A stretch of 64,000 nucleotides of DNA from assembly GCA_963774405.1 (NCBI GenBank), contig CAVZEV010000005.1:1012577-1076576 (forward strand), given 5' to 3'. The position numbers and the translations under genes are program-made. Shown here piece by piece: positions 54,401 to 63,831 of this stretch. The first letter of the stretch is position 1. Each line of letters begins with the position of its first letter. This DNA comes from VRUE01 sp963774405 (lineage in GTDB: Bacteria > Actinomycetota > Thermoleophilia > Solirubrobacterales > 70-9). A model generated the notes under the pieces. The model was not told the origin of the DNA. It saw only the letters and a program-made list of their open reading frames with translations, and did no database searches.

Positions 54401-54686
54401 CGCTGCTGTTGGTGGTCGGGCTCGCCGGCGGCGTCGGTTCCTCCGTGGTGTCTTGCGGCGATTCGCAGTTCGGGTCTTCCATGTCGACGAGGCCGTCGCC
54501 GTCGTCGTCGACTCCGTTGGAGCAGGCCGGGGGGGTCGCCGCCGGTACCGCGGGCGTCGTCGTCAGCGGCGTCGTCGCTTCGCTCGGCGTGGTCGAGAGT
54601 TCGTCCGCGCCGGCGAAGCCGACTCCGAGCGCCGTTACGACGCCGAAGCTGGCCAGAGCGATGATCAGTGCAAGCTTGTTTCTCAT
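51480..54686 (-). CDS. Large secreted peptidoglycan hydrolase: transglycosylase + M23-like + M15-like, with cytosolic-type tail
   Basis: 1068 residues from ATG 54686. A signal sequence (MRNKLALIIALASFGVV...) is followed by a proline/threonine-rich linker with CSNGVDDDGDGLVDMEDPNC (a DxDxDG calcium-type repeat), a lytic transglycosylase domain (WEVLASINKIESGFGTNMGP; catalytic Glu; GAIGWMQFLPSSWEAFG), an M23-like fold split in two with a weakened metal site (PHINFAIRP instead of HLHFE), and an M15/VanY-like part (CGHSIMSSSGYVSEHSTGDAVDIAV, NHVHIGY). The last ~270 residues (from LTRLFGFTQFDFAGPL) have cytosolic composition and resemble a separate short gene, so a lost stop near 52350 is possible. 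No base that would restore it was found. Confidence 0.75.
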   Translation of the reverse strand: MRNKLALIIALASFGVVTALGVGFAGADELSTTPSEATTPLTTTPAVPAATPPACSNGVDDDGDGLVDMEDPNCESPQDTTEEPTPPASPTTNSSVEAPPAAAPAPSEGPKQGGGFKTGATIGSGGAKVHHNESLGDVSGGGENSGGGVTAPSATAGLQQTDTTNGGSQYTSGGTPTQANPTTTIAPFGPAPIGVPNFVIDSFEIPPFLLPIYQACGTEYGIPWEVLASINKIESGFGTNMGPSSAGAIGWMQFLPSSWEAFGLDANGDGKKDPYNPVDAICAAAHYLKLSGGDHDLYKAIYSYNHADWYVQEVLGYARAYGKLPTDLVGSLTGLTEGAHFPVAANASYADDLSAREALKRSAPGAEKAYGAAAEVISSSPTRRGINIFAAKGAPVVAVNDGVIEKLGSSPRLGKYVVLQDAYGNRYTYAELGQIVRKHRSVVMPTGRERRLPVESEDLRPRLRALPSRASGAVAKKKAPATDNPTDGTLRVGSKVIAGTVLARVGAAQNGVDPHINFAIRPAGRGAPEIDPKPILDGWKLLEATAIYRADGKNPLSEDLGGAGVLLLSKEALQKRVLADKALDIYQCGREDIATGQIDRRVLAVLEYLVSKGFTMTITSLKCGHSIMSSSGYVSEHSTGDAVDIAVIDGIPVTGHQGPGTLVDQLIRDVLQLQGTMHPHQVISLENLPGETSFALPDHYNHVHIGYRPLSGPFDQQFNALLKPDQWQRLTKRLDEIKNPRVSPKPSPFALPDTQGKGKNSGNGKAAAPATETAGRIGSLTRLFGFTQFDFAGPLALADGRYLVRDGEREQVLVIETLGAPPPARRRRRRPRDAEIAEPPPELPVARATVVLAFNEFDDEPAAAAWLRETVAAEDDIDRLVEQGIDELNQALHAQSVASGDPYPQTVTPARAVVIRIGFGSGEALADGAFSSAHRVDPGLGPASRRRQRDEELRPQQRLAAVLGGREQLDACETLLLRARADLNAGRNREAALQLRVGLEALLAELKGALSNDDHEVDMATIQARRHEVGDLANAALQGDLDAAQLQLLQDAQALCERVLRRRRILGS

Positions 54687-54914
54687 ATGACGGCGCACCC
54701 ATACCCGCTGACACAGTTCGTGCACGTGCAGCCCATGCCGGCCCTCTCCCTGCGCAACAGGCCCGCCCAAGCTACTGGCTCGCACAGGGGCACGCAACGG
54801 CCGACCGCTGCCCCCAACAAGCCCTTAATCAAGGTCTCTCTCATGCCTGCAGCGCAGGAGGATTTCAGCCGGGCCGGATGCGCTGGTTAAGCTGATGTCA
54901 ATGAGGCTGCCGAT

Positions 54915-55253
54915 TTGACCGCGAACGCGGACTACGACGACCAGGAGGGCCTGCGCGCGCGCAGCGAGCAGGCGATCGGCGAGTTCGCCCAGGCCCTGCT
55001 CGACAGCCAGGTGCTGGAGAACGCCGTCGCCGCTGCCTTCGGCGCCCGCGAGAAGGCGCTCGATGCCCAGCACGCGGCGATGAGCGCGCTCAACCTGCCC
55101 TCGGCCGGCGACCTCGAACGGCTCGAGCGCCGGGTTCGCTCGCTTTCCCAGCGCCTGGAAGAGGTCGAGGACCAGATCGATCGTGTCTCACGCGATCTCG
55201 GCGACATTCGCCGCCGCCTGGTCGCGCGCGAGCGGGCCGAGGACGAAGCCTAA
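54915..55253 (+). CDS. Coiled-coil protein, hypothetical
   Basis: 112 residues from TTG 54915. Highly helical; the C-terminal half (ERLERRVRSLSQRLEEVEDQ then IDRVSRDLGDIRRRLVARE) is a heptad-type coiled coil, and the N-terminal half is amphipathic. Composition is similar to phasins or small scaffold proteins, but no family is certain. It lies in the gap upstream of the peptidoglycan hydrolase, divergently oriented. Confidence 0.6.
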   Translation: MTANADYDDQEGLRARSEQAIGEFAQALLDSQVLENAVAAAFGAREKALDAQHAAMSALNLPSAGDLERLERRVRSLSQRLEEVEDQIDRVSRDLGDIRRRLVARERAEDEA

Positions 55254-55262
55254 CCCTCGACT

Positions 55263-55940
55263 TCACCCTGAGAGTGCGAAGGCAGCGGCCTGCCCGGCCC
55301 GTCGCTCCAGGCTCTCCAGCGCCTCCTTCTCCAGGCGCCGCCCGCCGCCCGCCGTTTCGCTGACGATCAGCACCGCGGCGAGCTCCACCTCCAGGGAGCT
55401 CGCACGGGCAAGCAGCGGCGCCGTCTGCATGTCGAGCCCTGCGGCTCCGGGGACCGGGGCATGCTCGGCGGGGTGAGCGTCGACGCTCGCCACCGCTGCG
55501 CTCTTCGCCTCGTCGCCGAGCTCCGAGCGAAGTCGCTCGGTCAACCCAGGGGCCGGCAGTACGGCGGCTCCCGGCTCCGCGCCCAGCGCGGTGGCGCTGC
55601 CGCCGTGCGCGATCGCCTCGCGCACGACCAGCAGATCGCCAAGCTGCTCCTTCCCGGGGTCGGTCCCCAGGCAGGTGCCGACCCGCACCGCCCGCTTCAC
55701 GCCGAGCTGAGCAAGGTCGCCGAGCACCAGCGCGGCGCTTGGCCCGCCGATCCCGGTCGCCTGGATCGTCAACTCGTCCCCCGCCGTTGTGGTGCCGAAG
55801 TAGGCCCAGAGGCCGCGAGCGTGGTTGCTCATCTTCGGTTGCTCGAGCAGCTCCTGGGCGAGCAGCAGCGCCCGCCCGGGGTCCCCGACCAGCACCGCGT
55901 CGGCGGCGATCGGGGCGGTGGGTCGCAGCCGCGAGGGCAT
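55263..55940 (-). CDS. Nucleoside phosphorylase family (purine/uridine phosphorylase type)
   Basis: 225 residues. PNP_UDP_1 fold: ADAVLVGDPGRALLLAQELL, TTTAGDELTIQATGIGGPSAALVLGDL, RVGTCLGTDPGKEQLGDLLVVREAIAHGG, AGLDMQTAPLLARA. The nucleoside class (purine, uridine, or 5'-methylthioadenosine) is not clear. The C-terminus is a basic helix. It is convergent with the coiled-coil gene. Confidence 0.8.
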   Translation of the reverse strand: MPSRLRPTAPIAADAVLVGDPGRALLLAQELLEQPKMSNHARGLWAYFGTTTAGDELTIQATGIGGPSAALVLGDLAQLGVKRAVRVGTCLGTDPGKEQLGDLLVVREAIAHGGSATALGAEPGAAVLPAPGLTERLRSELGDEAKSAAVASVDAHPAEHAPVPGAAGLDMQTAPLLARASSLEVELAAVLIVSETAGGGRRLEKEALESLERRAGQAAAFALSG

Positions 55941-56053
55941 CGCTGGACCCTAATCGCGCGACCCGGTCACTGACACTCGCGAGAGTGGCCGGGCGCAGAT
56001 CTTCGCCATCTGTCCAATGCGACGGGTGCGCTCCCCGTTGGAGGATTTAGCCG

Positions 56054-56422
56054 ATGAAGAAGATCGAGGCCTTCATCCGCCACGAGGCGTTCGACCCGAT
56101 CCGGGCCGAGCTGCTCGACAAGGGGTTGCCCTCGCTCTCGATCCTCGAGGTCAAGGGGTCCGGCCGCCAGCGCGGTGAGGTGGAGCACTACCGGGGCTCG
56201 GCCCTGATGATCAGCGTGCGGCCGAAGCTGAAGCTGGAGGTGGTGGTGGAGGACAAGGACAAGGGCCTGGTCCTCGAGACGATCCTCAGGCACGCCCGCA
56301 CCGGCGAGGTCGGCGACGGCAAGATCTTCGTTCTCCCGGTCGAGGAGGCGATTCGCATCCGCACCGGCGAGGGCGGCGAGCCGGTCCTGCAGGCACACGA
56401 GGAGTCCGAGATCTCGGCCTAG
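56054..56422 (+). CDS. PII signal transduction protein lacking Tyr51
   Basis: 122 residues. It aligns with GlnB/GlnK over its length: MKKIEAFIRH, EVKGSGRQRG, EHYRGS, KLKLEVVVEDKDKGLVLETILRHARTGEVGDGKIFVLPVEEAIRIRTGEGG. The T-loop Tyr46 is kept (EHYRG) but Tyr51, the uridylylated or adenylylated residue, is Leu (GSAL instead of GAEY). It may sense 2-oxoglutarate and ATP/ADP but cannot be modified at that tyrosine. A Shine-Dalgarno is plausible at GGAGG before ATG. It is not linked to amt, unlike in many actinobacteria. It precedes the MerR-HTH/cyclase gene by 18 bases, suggesting co-transcription. Confidence 0.85.
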   Translation: MKKIEAFIRHEAFDPIRAELLDKGLPSLSILEVKGSGRQRGEVEHYRGSALMISVRPKLKLEVVVEDKDKGLVLETILRHARTGEVGDGKIFVLPVEEAIRIRTGEGGEPVLQAHEESEISA

Positions 56423-56440
56423 CGCGTAGCCTCGCGGTCG

Positions 56441-57628
56441 GTGGCCGCCGACGAACGGATATCCCTCAGCGAGGCCGCGCGCCGCTCCGGCGTCTCCGCC
56501 AGCACGCTGAAACGCTGGGCCGAGGAGAAGGTGCTGCCGGTGCGCCGCGGCCGCTGGACGGCCGCCGCTGCGGCGCAGGCCCGCGTCGTCGCGCGGATGC
56601 GCGAGCGCGGCCACTCGCTCGAGGACCTCAAGCGCGCCGGCCGCGAGGGCCGCCTCGCCTTCGGCTTCACCGAGGAGCTCTTTCCCAAAGAGGAGGAGCA
56701 GACGACGCTCGCGGAGGCCGCCCGCGAGACCGGGCTCGAGCCCGAGCTTGCCGAGCGCATCCTCGTCATCCTCGGCACCCCGCTGGGCCAGGAGCGCCTG
56801 CTCAGCCCCGAGGACGTCCGGGCGCTGCGCCACTGCGCGCGGGTGCTGGCGGCCGGCTTCCCCCTCGTCGCCTTCCTCCAGCTGGTCCGCGTCTACGTGC
56901 AGTCGCTGCGGCGGATCGCCGACGCCGAGGTGCGCCTCTTCCACCTCTACGTGCACGAACCGCTGATCCGCGACGCGGTGCCGGAGCTGGAGATGGCCGA
57001 GGAGATGGGCGAGCTGGCCGGCGACATCCTCCCCCTGGCGGCGCCGCTCACCGACTACCTCCACACCCGCTACCTGCGCTTCTTCCTTGAGCAGGACGTC
57101 GTCGGTCACATGGAGAGCGACCTGGGCATGGCCGAGTCGCAGGTGCACCACGTCCCGGTCACCCTCTGCTTCATCGACCTCACCGGCTTCACCCGCTACA
57201 CCGAGGAGGAGGGTGACCTCGAGGCGCTCGACGTGGTCGAGAACTTCGTCGAAACGGTCGAGGCGACGCTGCCGCCCGAGGCGACGATCGTGAAGACGAT
57301 CGGCGACGAGGTGATGGTCGTCTCGCCCGAGCCGGCCACGCTGACCGAGTGGGCGGTCAACCTGATGGGCCGGTTCCCCCTGCGCCCTCAGCCGCGCGTC
57401 GGCATCCACTACGCCCAGGCCGTGTACCGCGACGGTGATTACTTCGGCACCCACGTCAACCTCGCCCACCGGGTCGTCAACCGCGCCCAGGCCGGCGAGG
57501 TGTTGGTCACCGACCGCGTCAGCGAAGCCCTGCGAGGACGCGGCCTCACCTGCGAGCCGATCGGCGAGGTCACCCTGCGCGGCTTCCCAACCCCAACCCC
57601 GCTCTACGTAGTCCGCTCCGGCGACTGA
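56441..57628 (+). CDS. MerR-type HTH fused to class III nucleotide cyclase
   Basis: 395 residues from GTG 56441. The N-terminal MerR-like helix-turn-helix (ISLSEAARRSGVSASTLKRWAEEKVLPVRRGRWTAAA) is followed by a helical linker and a second HTH-like part, then a class III adenylate/guanylate cyclase domain (VPVTLCFIDLTGFTRYTEEEGD with the metal Asp, VKTIGDEVMVVSP with the second Asp, GIHYAQAVYRDGDYFG and VNLAHRVVNRAQAG). The domain order DNA-binding then cyclase suggests a regulator that makes or senses cyclic nucleotide. It lies 18 bases after PII. The substrate-specifying Lys/Asp pair cannot be settled. Confidence 0.78.
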   Translation: MAADERISLSEAARRSGVSASTLKRWAEEKVLPVRRGRWTAAAAAQARVVARMRERGHSLEDLKRAGREGRLAFGFTEELFPKEEEQTTLAEAARETGLEPELAERILVILGTPLGQERLLSPEDVRALRHCARVLAAGFPLVAFLQLVRVYVQSLRRIADAEVRLFHLYVHEPLIRDAVPELEMAEEMGELAGDILPLAAPLTDYLHTRYLRFFLEQDVVGHMESDLGMAESQVHHVPVTLCFIDLTGFTRYTEEEGDLEALDVVENFVETVEATLPPEATIVKTIGDEVMVVSPEPATLTEWAVNLMGRFPLRPQPRVGIHYAQAVYRDGDYFGTHVNLAHRVVNRAQAGEVLVTDRVSEALRGRGLTCEPIGEVTLRGFPTPTPLYVVRSGD

Positions 57629-57630
57629 CC

Positions 57631-57677
57631 TTCCGGTGCGCCTTATCCCCGATATAGAGGGATAAAGCGCACCGGAA
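57631..57677. terminator. Long hairpin (18 of 19 paired) after the cyclase gene
   Basis: TTCCGGTGCGCCTTATCCC (57631-57649) pairs with 57659-57677 except at one position; the loop is CGATATAGA. It follows the stop of the cyclase gene by 2 bases. No U-run follows. Confidence 0.65.
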
Positions 57678-57702
57678 CCGGCGGGCGCGCGACACTTAGG
57701 GC

Positions 57703-58638
57703 ATGGAGAGCGAGGGGATGCTCGGGGCGGTTCGGGAGGGCGGGCTGTTGCCGGCGGGGACGCCGGTGGTGGCGATGCTCTCCGGCGGCCGCGATTCGGT
57801 TTGCCTGCTCGACCTCGCGGTCCGCCTGCTTGGCTCCGACGCAGTTTCGGTCGTCCACGTCAATTACGGCCTGCGGGACGACTCCGACGCTGATGAGGAG
57901 CACTGCGCGGAGCTCTGCTCGCGACTTGGCGTGGAGCTCGAGCTCAAGCGGCCGCGCCGGCCTGAGGGGCCGGGCAACCTGCAGTCTTGGGCGCGCGACA
58001 CGCGCTACGCCGCCGCTGCCCGCCTGGCGCTCGGCCGGGGGGCGCTGATTGCCACCGGGCACACCGCCGACGATCAGGTCGAGACGATCCTCTACCGCCT
58101 GGCCTCCTCGCCCAGCCGCCGGGCGCTGCTGGGGATGCGCGCGCGCGACGGCAGCCTGGTGCGCCCGCTGCTCGGCTTCACCCGCGAGCAGACGACCGCC
58201 TACTGCGAGGAGCGCGGGCTCGCCTGGCGCGATGACCCGAGCAACGCCGAAACCGGCTACGCCCGCAATCGCGTTCGCCACGGCCTAGCTGCGGCGCTCG
58301 CCGAAATCCACCCTGCCGCGGCGCGCAACGTGCTGCGTACGGCCGAGCTGCTGCGCGACGAGGCCGAGGTGCTCGACGCGCTGGTCGACGCCGAGCTCGG
58401 CGCCAACGGCTCCGAGCGCGGCACGATCGAGCTGAGCCGGCTGGCGGAGCTGCCGCCGGCGCTGCGCCGGCTCGTCGTCCAACGCCTCGCCGACCGCGCC
58501 GCCGGCCGCCCGGTGCCCGGCGCCGCCAACCACGCCGACCAGGTGGCGGGCCTGCGCCGCACCGGCACCGCGATGCTCGACCTCGGCGCGGGCGTGCGTG
58601 CCGTGGCGGTCCGCGGCGTCCTCCACACCGAGCGCTGA
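57703..58638 (+). CDS. tilS: tRNA(Ile) lysidine synthetase TilS
   Basis: 311 residues. The PP-loop is SGGRDS (27-32), followed by VHVNYGLRDDSDADEEHC, ARDTRYAAAARLA, TGHTADDQVETILYRLASS and ENETGYARNRVRHGL-type residues (here NAETGYARNRVRHGL). It converts C34 of tRNA-Ile(CAU) to lysidine with ATP. It is somewhat short at the C-terminus relative to E. coli TilS but typical for the class that lacks the last domain. The order tilS-hpt-ftsH is widely conserved. Confidence 0.93.
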   Translation: MESEGMLGAVREGGLLPAGTPVVAMLSGGRDSVCLLDLAVRLLGSDAVSVVHVNYGLRDDSDADEEHCAELCSRLGVELELKRPRRPEGPGNLQSWARDTRYAAAARLALGRGALIATGHTADDQVETILYRLASSPSRRALLGMRARDGSLVRPLLGFTREQTTAYCEERGLAWRDDPSNAETGYARNRVRHGLAAALAEIHPAAARNVLRTAELLRDEAEVLDALVDAELGANGSERGTIELSRLAELPPALRRLVVQRLADRAAGRPVPGAANHADQVAGLRRTGTAMLDLGAGVRAVAVRGVLHTER

Positions 58639-58671
58639 CCCTCCGGCGGCTTCGTATCTAGACTGCGCCGC

Positions 58672-59199
58672 GTGACCGAGCCCTCGATCGGCGAGACCCT
58701 CGTCTCCACGGAGGAGCTGCAGCGCCGCGTGGCCGAGCTCGGCCGCCAGATCAGCGCCGAGTACGCCGGGCGCGACCTCTTCATGGTCGGCGTGCTCAAG
58801 GGCGCCGTCCTCTTCCTCGCCGACCTGATGCGCCACGTCGAGGTGCCCTGCGAGATCGACTTCATGGCGGTCTCGAGCTACGGCTCGCAGACCGACTCCT
58901 CGGGCGTGGTGCGCATCCTCAAGGACCTCGACGCGCCGATCGAAGGCCGCGACGTGCTGCTCGTCGAGGACATCATCGATTCCGGCCTCACCCTGCAGTA
59001 CCTGATGCGCAACCTGAGGGCGCGCAACCCCGCCTCGCTGGAGGTCTGCGCCCTGTTGACCAAGCCGGAACGCCTCCGCGTCGACCTCTCGCCGCGCTAC
59101 GTCGGCTTCGAGATCCCCAACCGCTTCGCGATCGGCTACGGCCTCGACCACGCGCAGCGCTACCGCAACCTCTCCTACGTGGCCGCGTTGGACGATTAG
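58672..59199 (+). CDS. hpt: Hypoxanthine phosphoribosyltransferase
   Basis: 175 residues from GTG 58672. The PRPP-binding motif VLLVEDIIDSGLTLQYL is intact, the flexible loop SSYGSQTDSSG and the base contact region LKGAVLFLADL are present. It makes IMP or GMP from hypoxanthine or guanine. It lies 33 bases after tilS and 35 before ftsH. Confidence 0.93.
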   Translation: MTEPSIGETLVSTEELQRRVAELGRQISAEYAGRDLFMVGVLKGAVLFLADLMRHVEVPCEIDFMAVSSYGSQTDSSGVVRILKDLDAPIEGRDVLLVEDIIDSGLTLQYLMRNLRARNPASLEVCALLTKPERLRVDLSPRYVGFEIPNRFAIGYGLDHAQRYRNLSYVAALDD

Positions 59200-59234
59200 A
59201 TGCCGAATCCGCCCTGGTACGCTGATTTTTCCCT

Positions 59235-61205
<1,971 letters not shown>

Positions 61206-61211
61206 CCGGTA

Positions 61212-61304
61212 GGGGCCGTGGGGTGGCCCTCGCCCTGACAAATGCCGGTCTAATTAGACCGGCATTTTGAGTATCCGCCAGTTCGAGGGCCACCCCACGG
61301 CCCC
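61212..61304. terminator. Nested palindrome after ftsH: 21-bp stem enclosing a 28-base perfect palindrome
   Basis: The outer arms 61212-61232 and 61284-61304 match perfectly (21 bp). Between them 61240-61267 is a perfect 28-base palindrome, AAATGCCGGTCTAA and its complement, followed by T's at 61265-61268. The inner palindrome is a likely rho-independent terminator of ftsH. The outer arms can also fold as a large hairpin holding it. Confidence 0.75.
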
Positions 61305-61330
61305 ACTCGACAGGTAGCGATACTTCGTCC

Positions 61331-62116
61331 ATGAATCCGAAGTTGATGGGCGTCGTCAACGTCACCCCAGATTCGTTCTCCGATGGCGGGCGGTATCTCG
61401 ATGCCGATGCGGCCGTTCGGCACGGCGAAAAGCTTGTTAGGGATGGGGCGGCGATTTTGGATGTGGGCGGGGAATCGACGCGGCCGGGGGCGGTTGAGGT
61501 CGAGGAGGCGGAGGAGTTGCGGAGGGTCGAGCCTGTTGTTCGGGCGCTGGCTGGTGGGACGACCGTTTCGATTGACACCTCGAAGCTCGCGGTTGCCGAA
61601 GCGGCGCTGGATGCCGGGGCCTCGATCGTCAACGACGTGACTGCGTTCAAGCACGATCCCGAGATGGCGGGACTGTGCGCTGAGCGGGGGGTGGGGGTGG
61701 TGCTGATGCACATGCCGGGGAATCCGCGGACGATGCAGGACGACCCGCGTTACGGGGACGTGGTTGACGACGTCAAGGCGTTTCTGGTTGAGCGGATGGA
61801 GTTCGCTGTCGGTCAGGGCATCGGTGAAGAGCGGGTTTGGCTGGATCCGGGGATCGGCTTTGGCAAGACGCTGGAGCACAATCTGGACCTGCTGCGGCGC
61901 CTTGGGGAGTTGCGCGAGCTGGGGCGGCCGTTGGTGGTCGGCACCTCGCGCAAGAGCTTCATTGGCAAGGTGGATGGGTCGGATGTGGAGGATCGGATCG
62001 GCGGTTCGATTGCCACGTCGGTGCTCGCGGCTGCCGAGGGGGCGGATGTCTTGCGGGTTCACGACGTCGCCGAGATGGCGCAGGCGCTTGCGGTGACGAA
62101 CGCGGTGCTTGGGTAG
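61331..62116 (+). CDS. folP: Dihydropteroate synthase
   Basis: 261 residues from ATG 61331. Signatures: MGVVNVTPDSFSDGG, ILDVGGESTRPGA, IVNDVTAF, LMHMPGNPRTMQ, LDPGIGFGKTLEHNLDLLRRL and GTSRKSFIGK. It joins p-aminobenzoate to dihydropterin pyrophosphate and is the sulfonamide target. Its codons are less GC-rich at the third position than in folB and folK just downstream (many GTT, GGG and TTG), which may reflect transfer or local recombination. Confidence 0.93.
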   Translation: MNPKLMGVVNVTPDSFSDGGRYLDADAAVRHGEKLVRDGAAILDVGGESTRPGAVEVEEAEELRRVEPVVRALAGGTTVSIDTSKLAVAEAALDAGASIVNDVTAFKHDPEMAGLCAERGVGVVLMHMPGNPRTMQDDPRYGDVVDDVKAFLVERMEFAVGQGIGEERVWLDPGIGFGKTLEHNLDLLRRLGELRELGRPLVVGTSRKSFIGKVDGSDVEDRIGGSIATSVLAAAEGADVLRVHDVAEMAQALAVTNAVLG

Positions 62117-62125
62117 GTTCCACCC

Positions 62126-62545
62126 ATGGAGGCACACGGCAATGGGTTCGATTCACGGGTTGAGGTGGAGTTGCGCGGGCTCTCGATCTACACTCATCAC
62201 GGCGTCAGCGACTCCGAGCAGGAGGTCGGCCAGCGGCTCGAGTTCGACATCTCCTTCGACGTGCCCGACTGCGACGCGGTGCTCACCGACCGGATCGAGG
62301 ACACGGTCGACTACGCCGAGGTCTGCGACATCGTCGCCCTCGCCGCCACCGAGCGCAGCTACCGCACGCTCGAGCGCCTCGCCCAGGTTGTCGGCGGGCG
62401 GCTGATGGAGCGCTACGGCTGCGAGTCGGTGCGGGTCCGCGCCGCCAAGCCCGAGCCGCCGCTGCCGCTGGCGATCCAGGAGGTCGCGGTCGAGGTCGTC
62501 CACGAGCGCGCCGAAGAGGACGACGACGAGGCCGAAGAGGCCTAG
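62126..62545 (+). CDS. folB: Dihydroneopterin aldolase
   Basis: 139 residues from ATG 62126. LRGLSIYTHHGVSDSEQEVGQRLEFDISFDV, DTVDYAEVCDIV and the catalytic Glu/Lys region RVRAAKPEPPLPLA mark it. It cleaves dihydroneopterin to the hydroxymethylpterin used by FolK. The acidic tail EEDDDEAEEA is unusual but harmless. It lies 9 bases after folP and 6 before folK. Confidence 0.92.
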   Translation: MEAHGNGFDSRVEVELRGLSIYTHHGVSDSEQEVGQRLEFDISFDVPDCDAVLTDRIEDTVDYAEVCDIVALAATERSYRTLERLAQVVGGRLMERYGCESVRVRAAKPEPPLPLAIQEVAVEVVHERAEEDDDEAEEA

Positions 62546-62551
62546 CGCGCG

Positions 62552-63046
62552 GTGCGTACCGGGTACCTGGGCCTCGGCTCCAACGTCGGCGACCGCGAGT
62601 CCCACCTGCGGGCGGCGATCGAGCTGCTGCGCGAGCGCGAGGTCGAGGTCGAGGCGGTCTCCTCGACCTATGAGACCGAGCCGGTCGGCGAGGTGCTCGA
62701 CCAGGCCGACTTCCTCAACGCCGCGATCCGCATCCGCACCGCGCTCGAGCCCGAGGCGCTGCTCGACCTCTGCAAGGAGATCGAGGTCGCCCGCGGCCGC
62801 GCCCTCGACGCCCCCCGCCACAGCCCGCGCCCGCTCGACGTCGACCTGCTCCTGCTCGGTGACCTCGAGCTCTCCACCGAGCGCCTGATCCTGCCCCACC
62901 CCGAGGTGACCAGCCGCCGCTTCGTCCTTGCACCGCTGCTCGAGCTCGATCCCGCGCTGGAGCTGCCTGACGGCCTACGCCTGGACGAGGCACTGGCGGC
63001 TCTGGGCCCGGGGCAGCGAGCCGACCGGGTCGGCTCGCTCAGCTAG
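62552..63046 (+). CDS. folK: Hydroxymethyldihydropterin pyrophosphokinase
   Basis: 164 residues from GTG 62552. GLGSNVGDRESHLRAAIELL, VSSTYETEPVGEVLDQADFLN, ARGRALDAPRHSPRPLDVDLLLLG and LPHPEVTSRRFVLAPLLEL carry the ATP and pterin sites, with Asp pairs in DVDLL. It completes the pterin branch between FolB and FolP. It overlaps the convergent GST-like gene by 8 bases. Confidence 0.93.
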   Translation: MRTGYLGLGSNVGDRESHLRAAIELLREREVEVEAVSSTYETEPVGEVLDQADFLNAAIRIRTALEPEALLDLCKEIEVARGRALDAPRHSPRPLDVDLLLLGDLELSTERLILPHPEVTSRRFVLAPLLELDPALELPDGLRLDEALAALGPGQRADRVGSLS

Positions 63047-63796
63047 CGGCAGCGGTTCCGTCGCGCAGCTGTTGCAGCCAGGCCGGCGGCAGGGTCGGGG
63101 GAGCGTCGCCCGGGTAATCGGGGATCACCCGCAGCGCGTGCTTGCCGGCGGGGCGAGCTTCGATCGCCGGGCGCAGGTCCTGAAGGGTCATCGCCAGCCG
63201 GATGCTCGGCGCGATCTGGAAGTCCGCGGCGTTGAGCTGCTCCCCGCCCAGAACTCCGGCCTCGATCCAGGCGTCGATCTTGTCGAGGTAGCCGGGCAGG
63301 GCGGCGAGGTCGCGACGCACGTTCTCGTCGGTCGCCTCGTTGGTGCGGGCGGCGAGGGCGATGATCGGCGCCGCCGTGCGCACCGCGAGGCCAATCGGGA
63401 TGCCGAGCTTGGCGCCCTCTGAGTAGCTGCGCAGCGAGGAGCTGTCGCGCTTGATCGACCACCAGGAGATCTGGCGGATCGGGTGTTGCAGCTCCTCGTC
63501 GCCGAAGCGCTCGGCCTCTTCGACCGCAGCGCGGCGCGCGGGTCCTCGGGAAAGAGGGCCGGCTCTGGCTGCAGCCGCTCCAGCTCGCGGGCGATCGGGC
63601 GCGAGCCCTGCACCCTGCGCCCGTCGATCTTCAGCGCCGGCACCGTTTTGCCCGGGAAGCCGAGGACGCGCACGATCCCCTTCGAGATCACCGGGAAGAG
63701 GTCGGTGCGCTTGTAGGCGATGCCCTTGTGCTCCAGCATCGCCCGCGTAGCCATCCCCGGATGCGAGCCCGGAATCGTGTAAAGACGCGCCTCCAC
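63039..63796 (-). CDS. Glutathione S-transferase-like protein (one frameshift)
   Basis: The N-terminal thioredoxin-like part (MEARLYTIPGSHPGMATRAMLEH, GFPGKTVPALKIDGRRVQGS) runs from 63796 and is lost near 63530. One added base lets it continue as AVEEAERFGDEELQHPIRQI, RDSSSLRSYSEGAKLGIPIG and a C-terminal helical domain ending TLPPAWLQQL. The restored length is about 252 residues, normal for the family. Its thiol may be a glutathione analogue, since actinobacteria usually use mycothiol; specificity is unknown. Confidence 0.75.
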
Positions 63797-63831
63797 GGCG
63801 CCGATCCTACGGCGTCGGCGATAATCGCGAG

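Noticed and set aside
51480..54797. Start of the cell-wall hydrolase at 54797
   Set aside because: The extra residues lack a signal-peptide form; ATG 54686 begins a clear signal sequence.
54687..54914. Possible gene in the gap between the hydrolase and the coiled-coil gene
   Set aside because: Short open frames only, without start context or recognisable product; it is read as a divergent promoter region.
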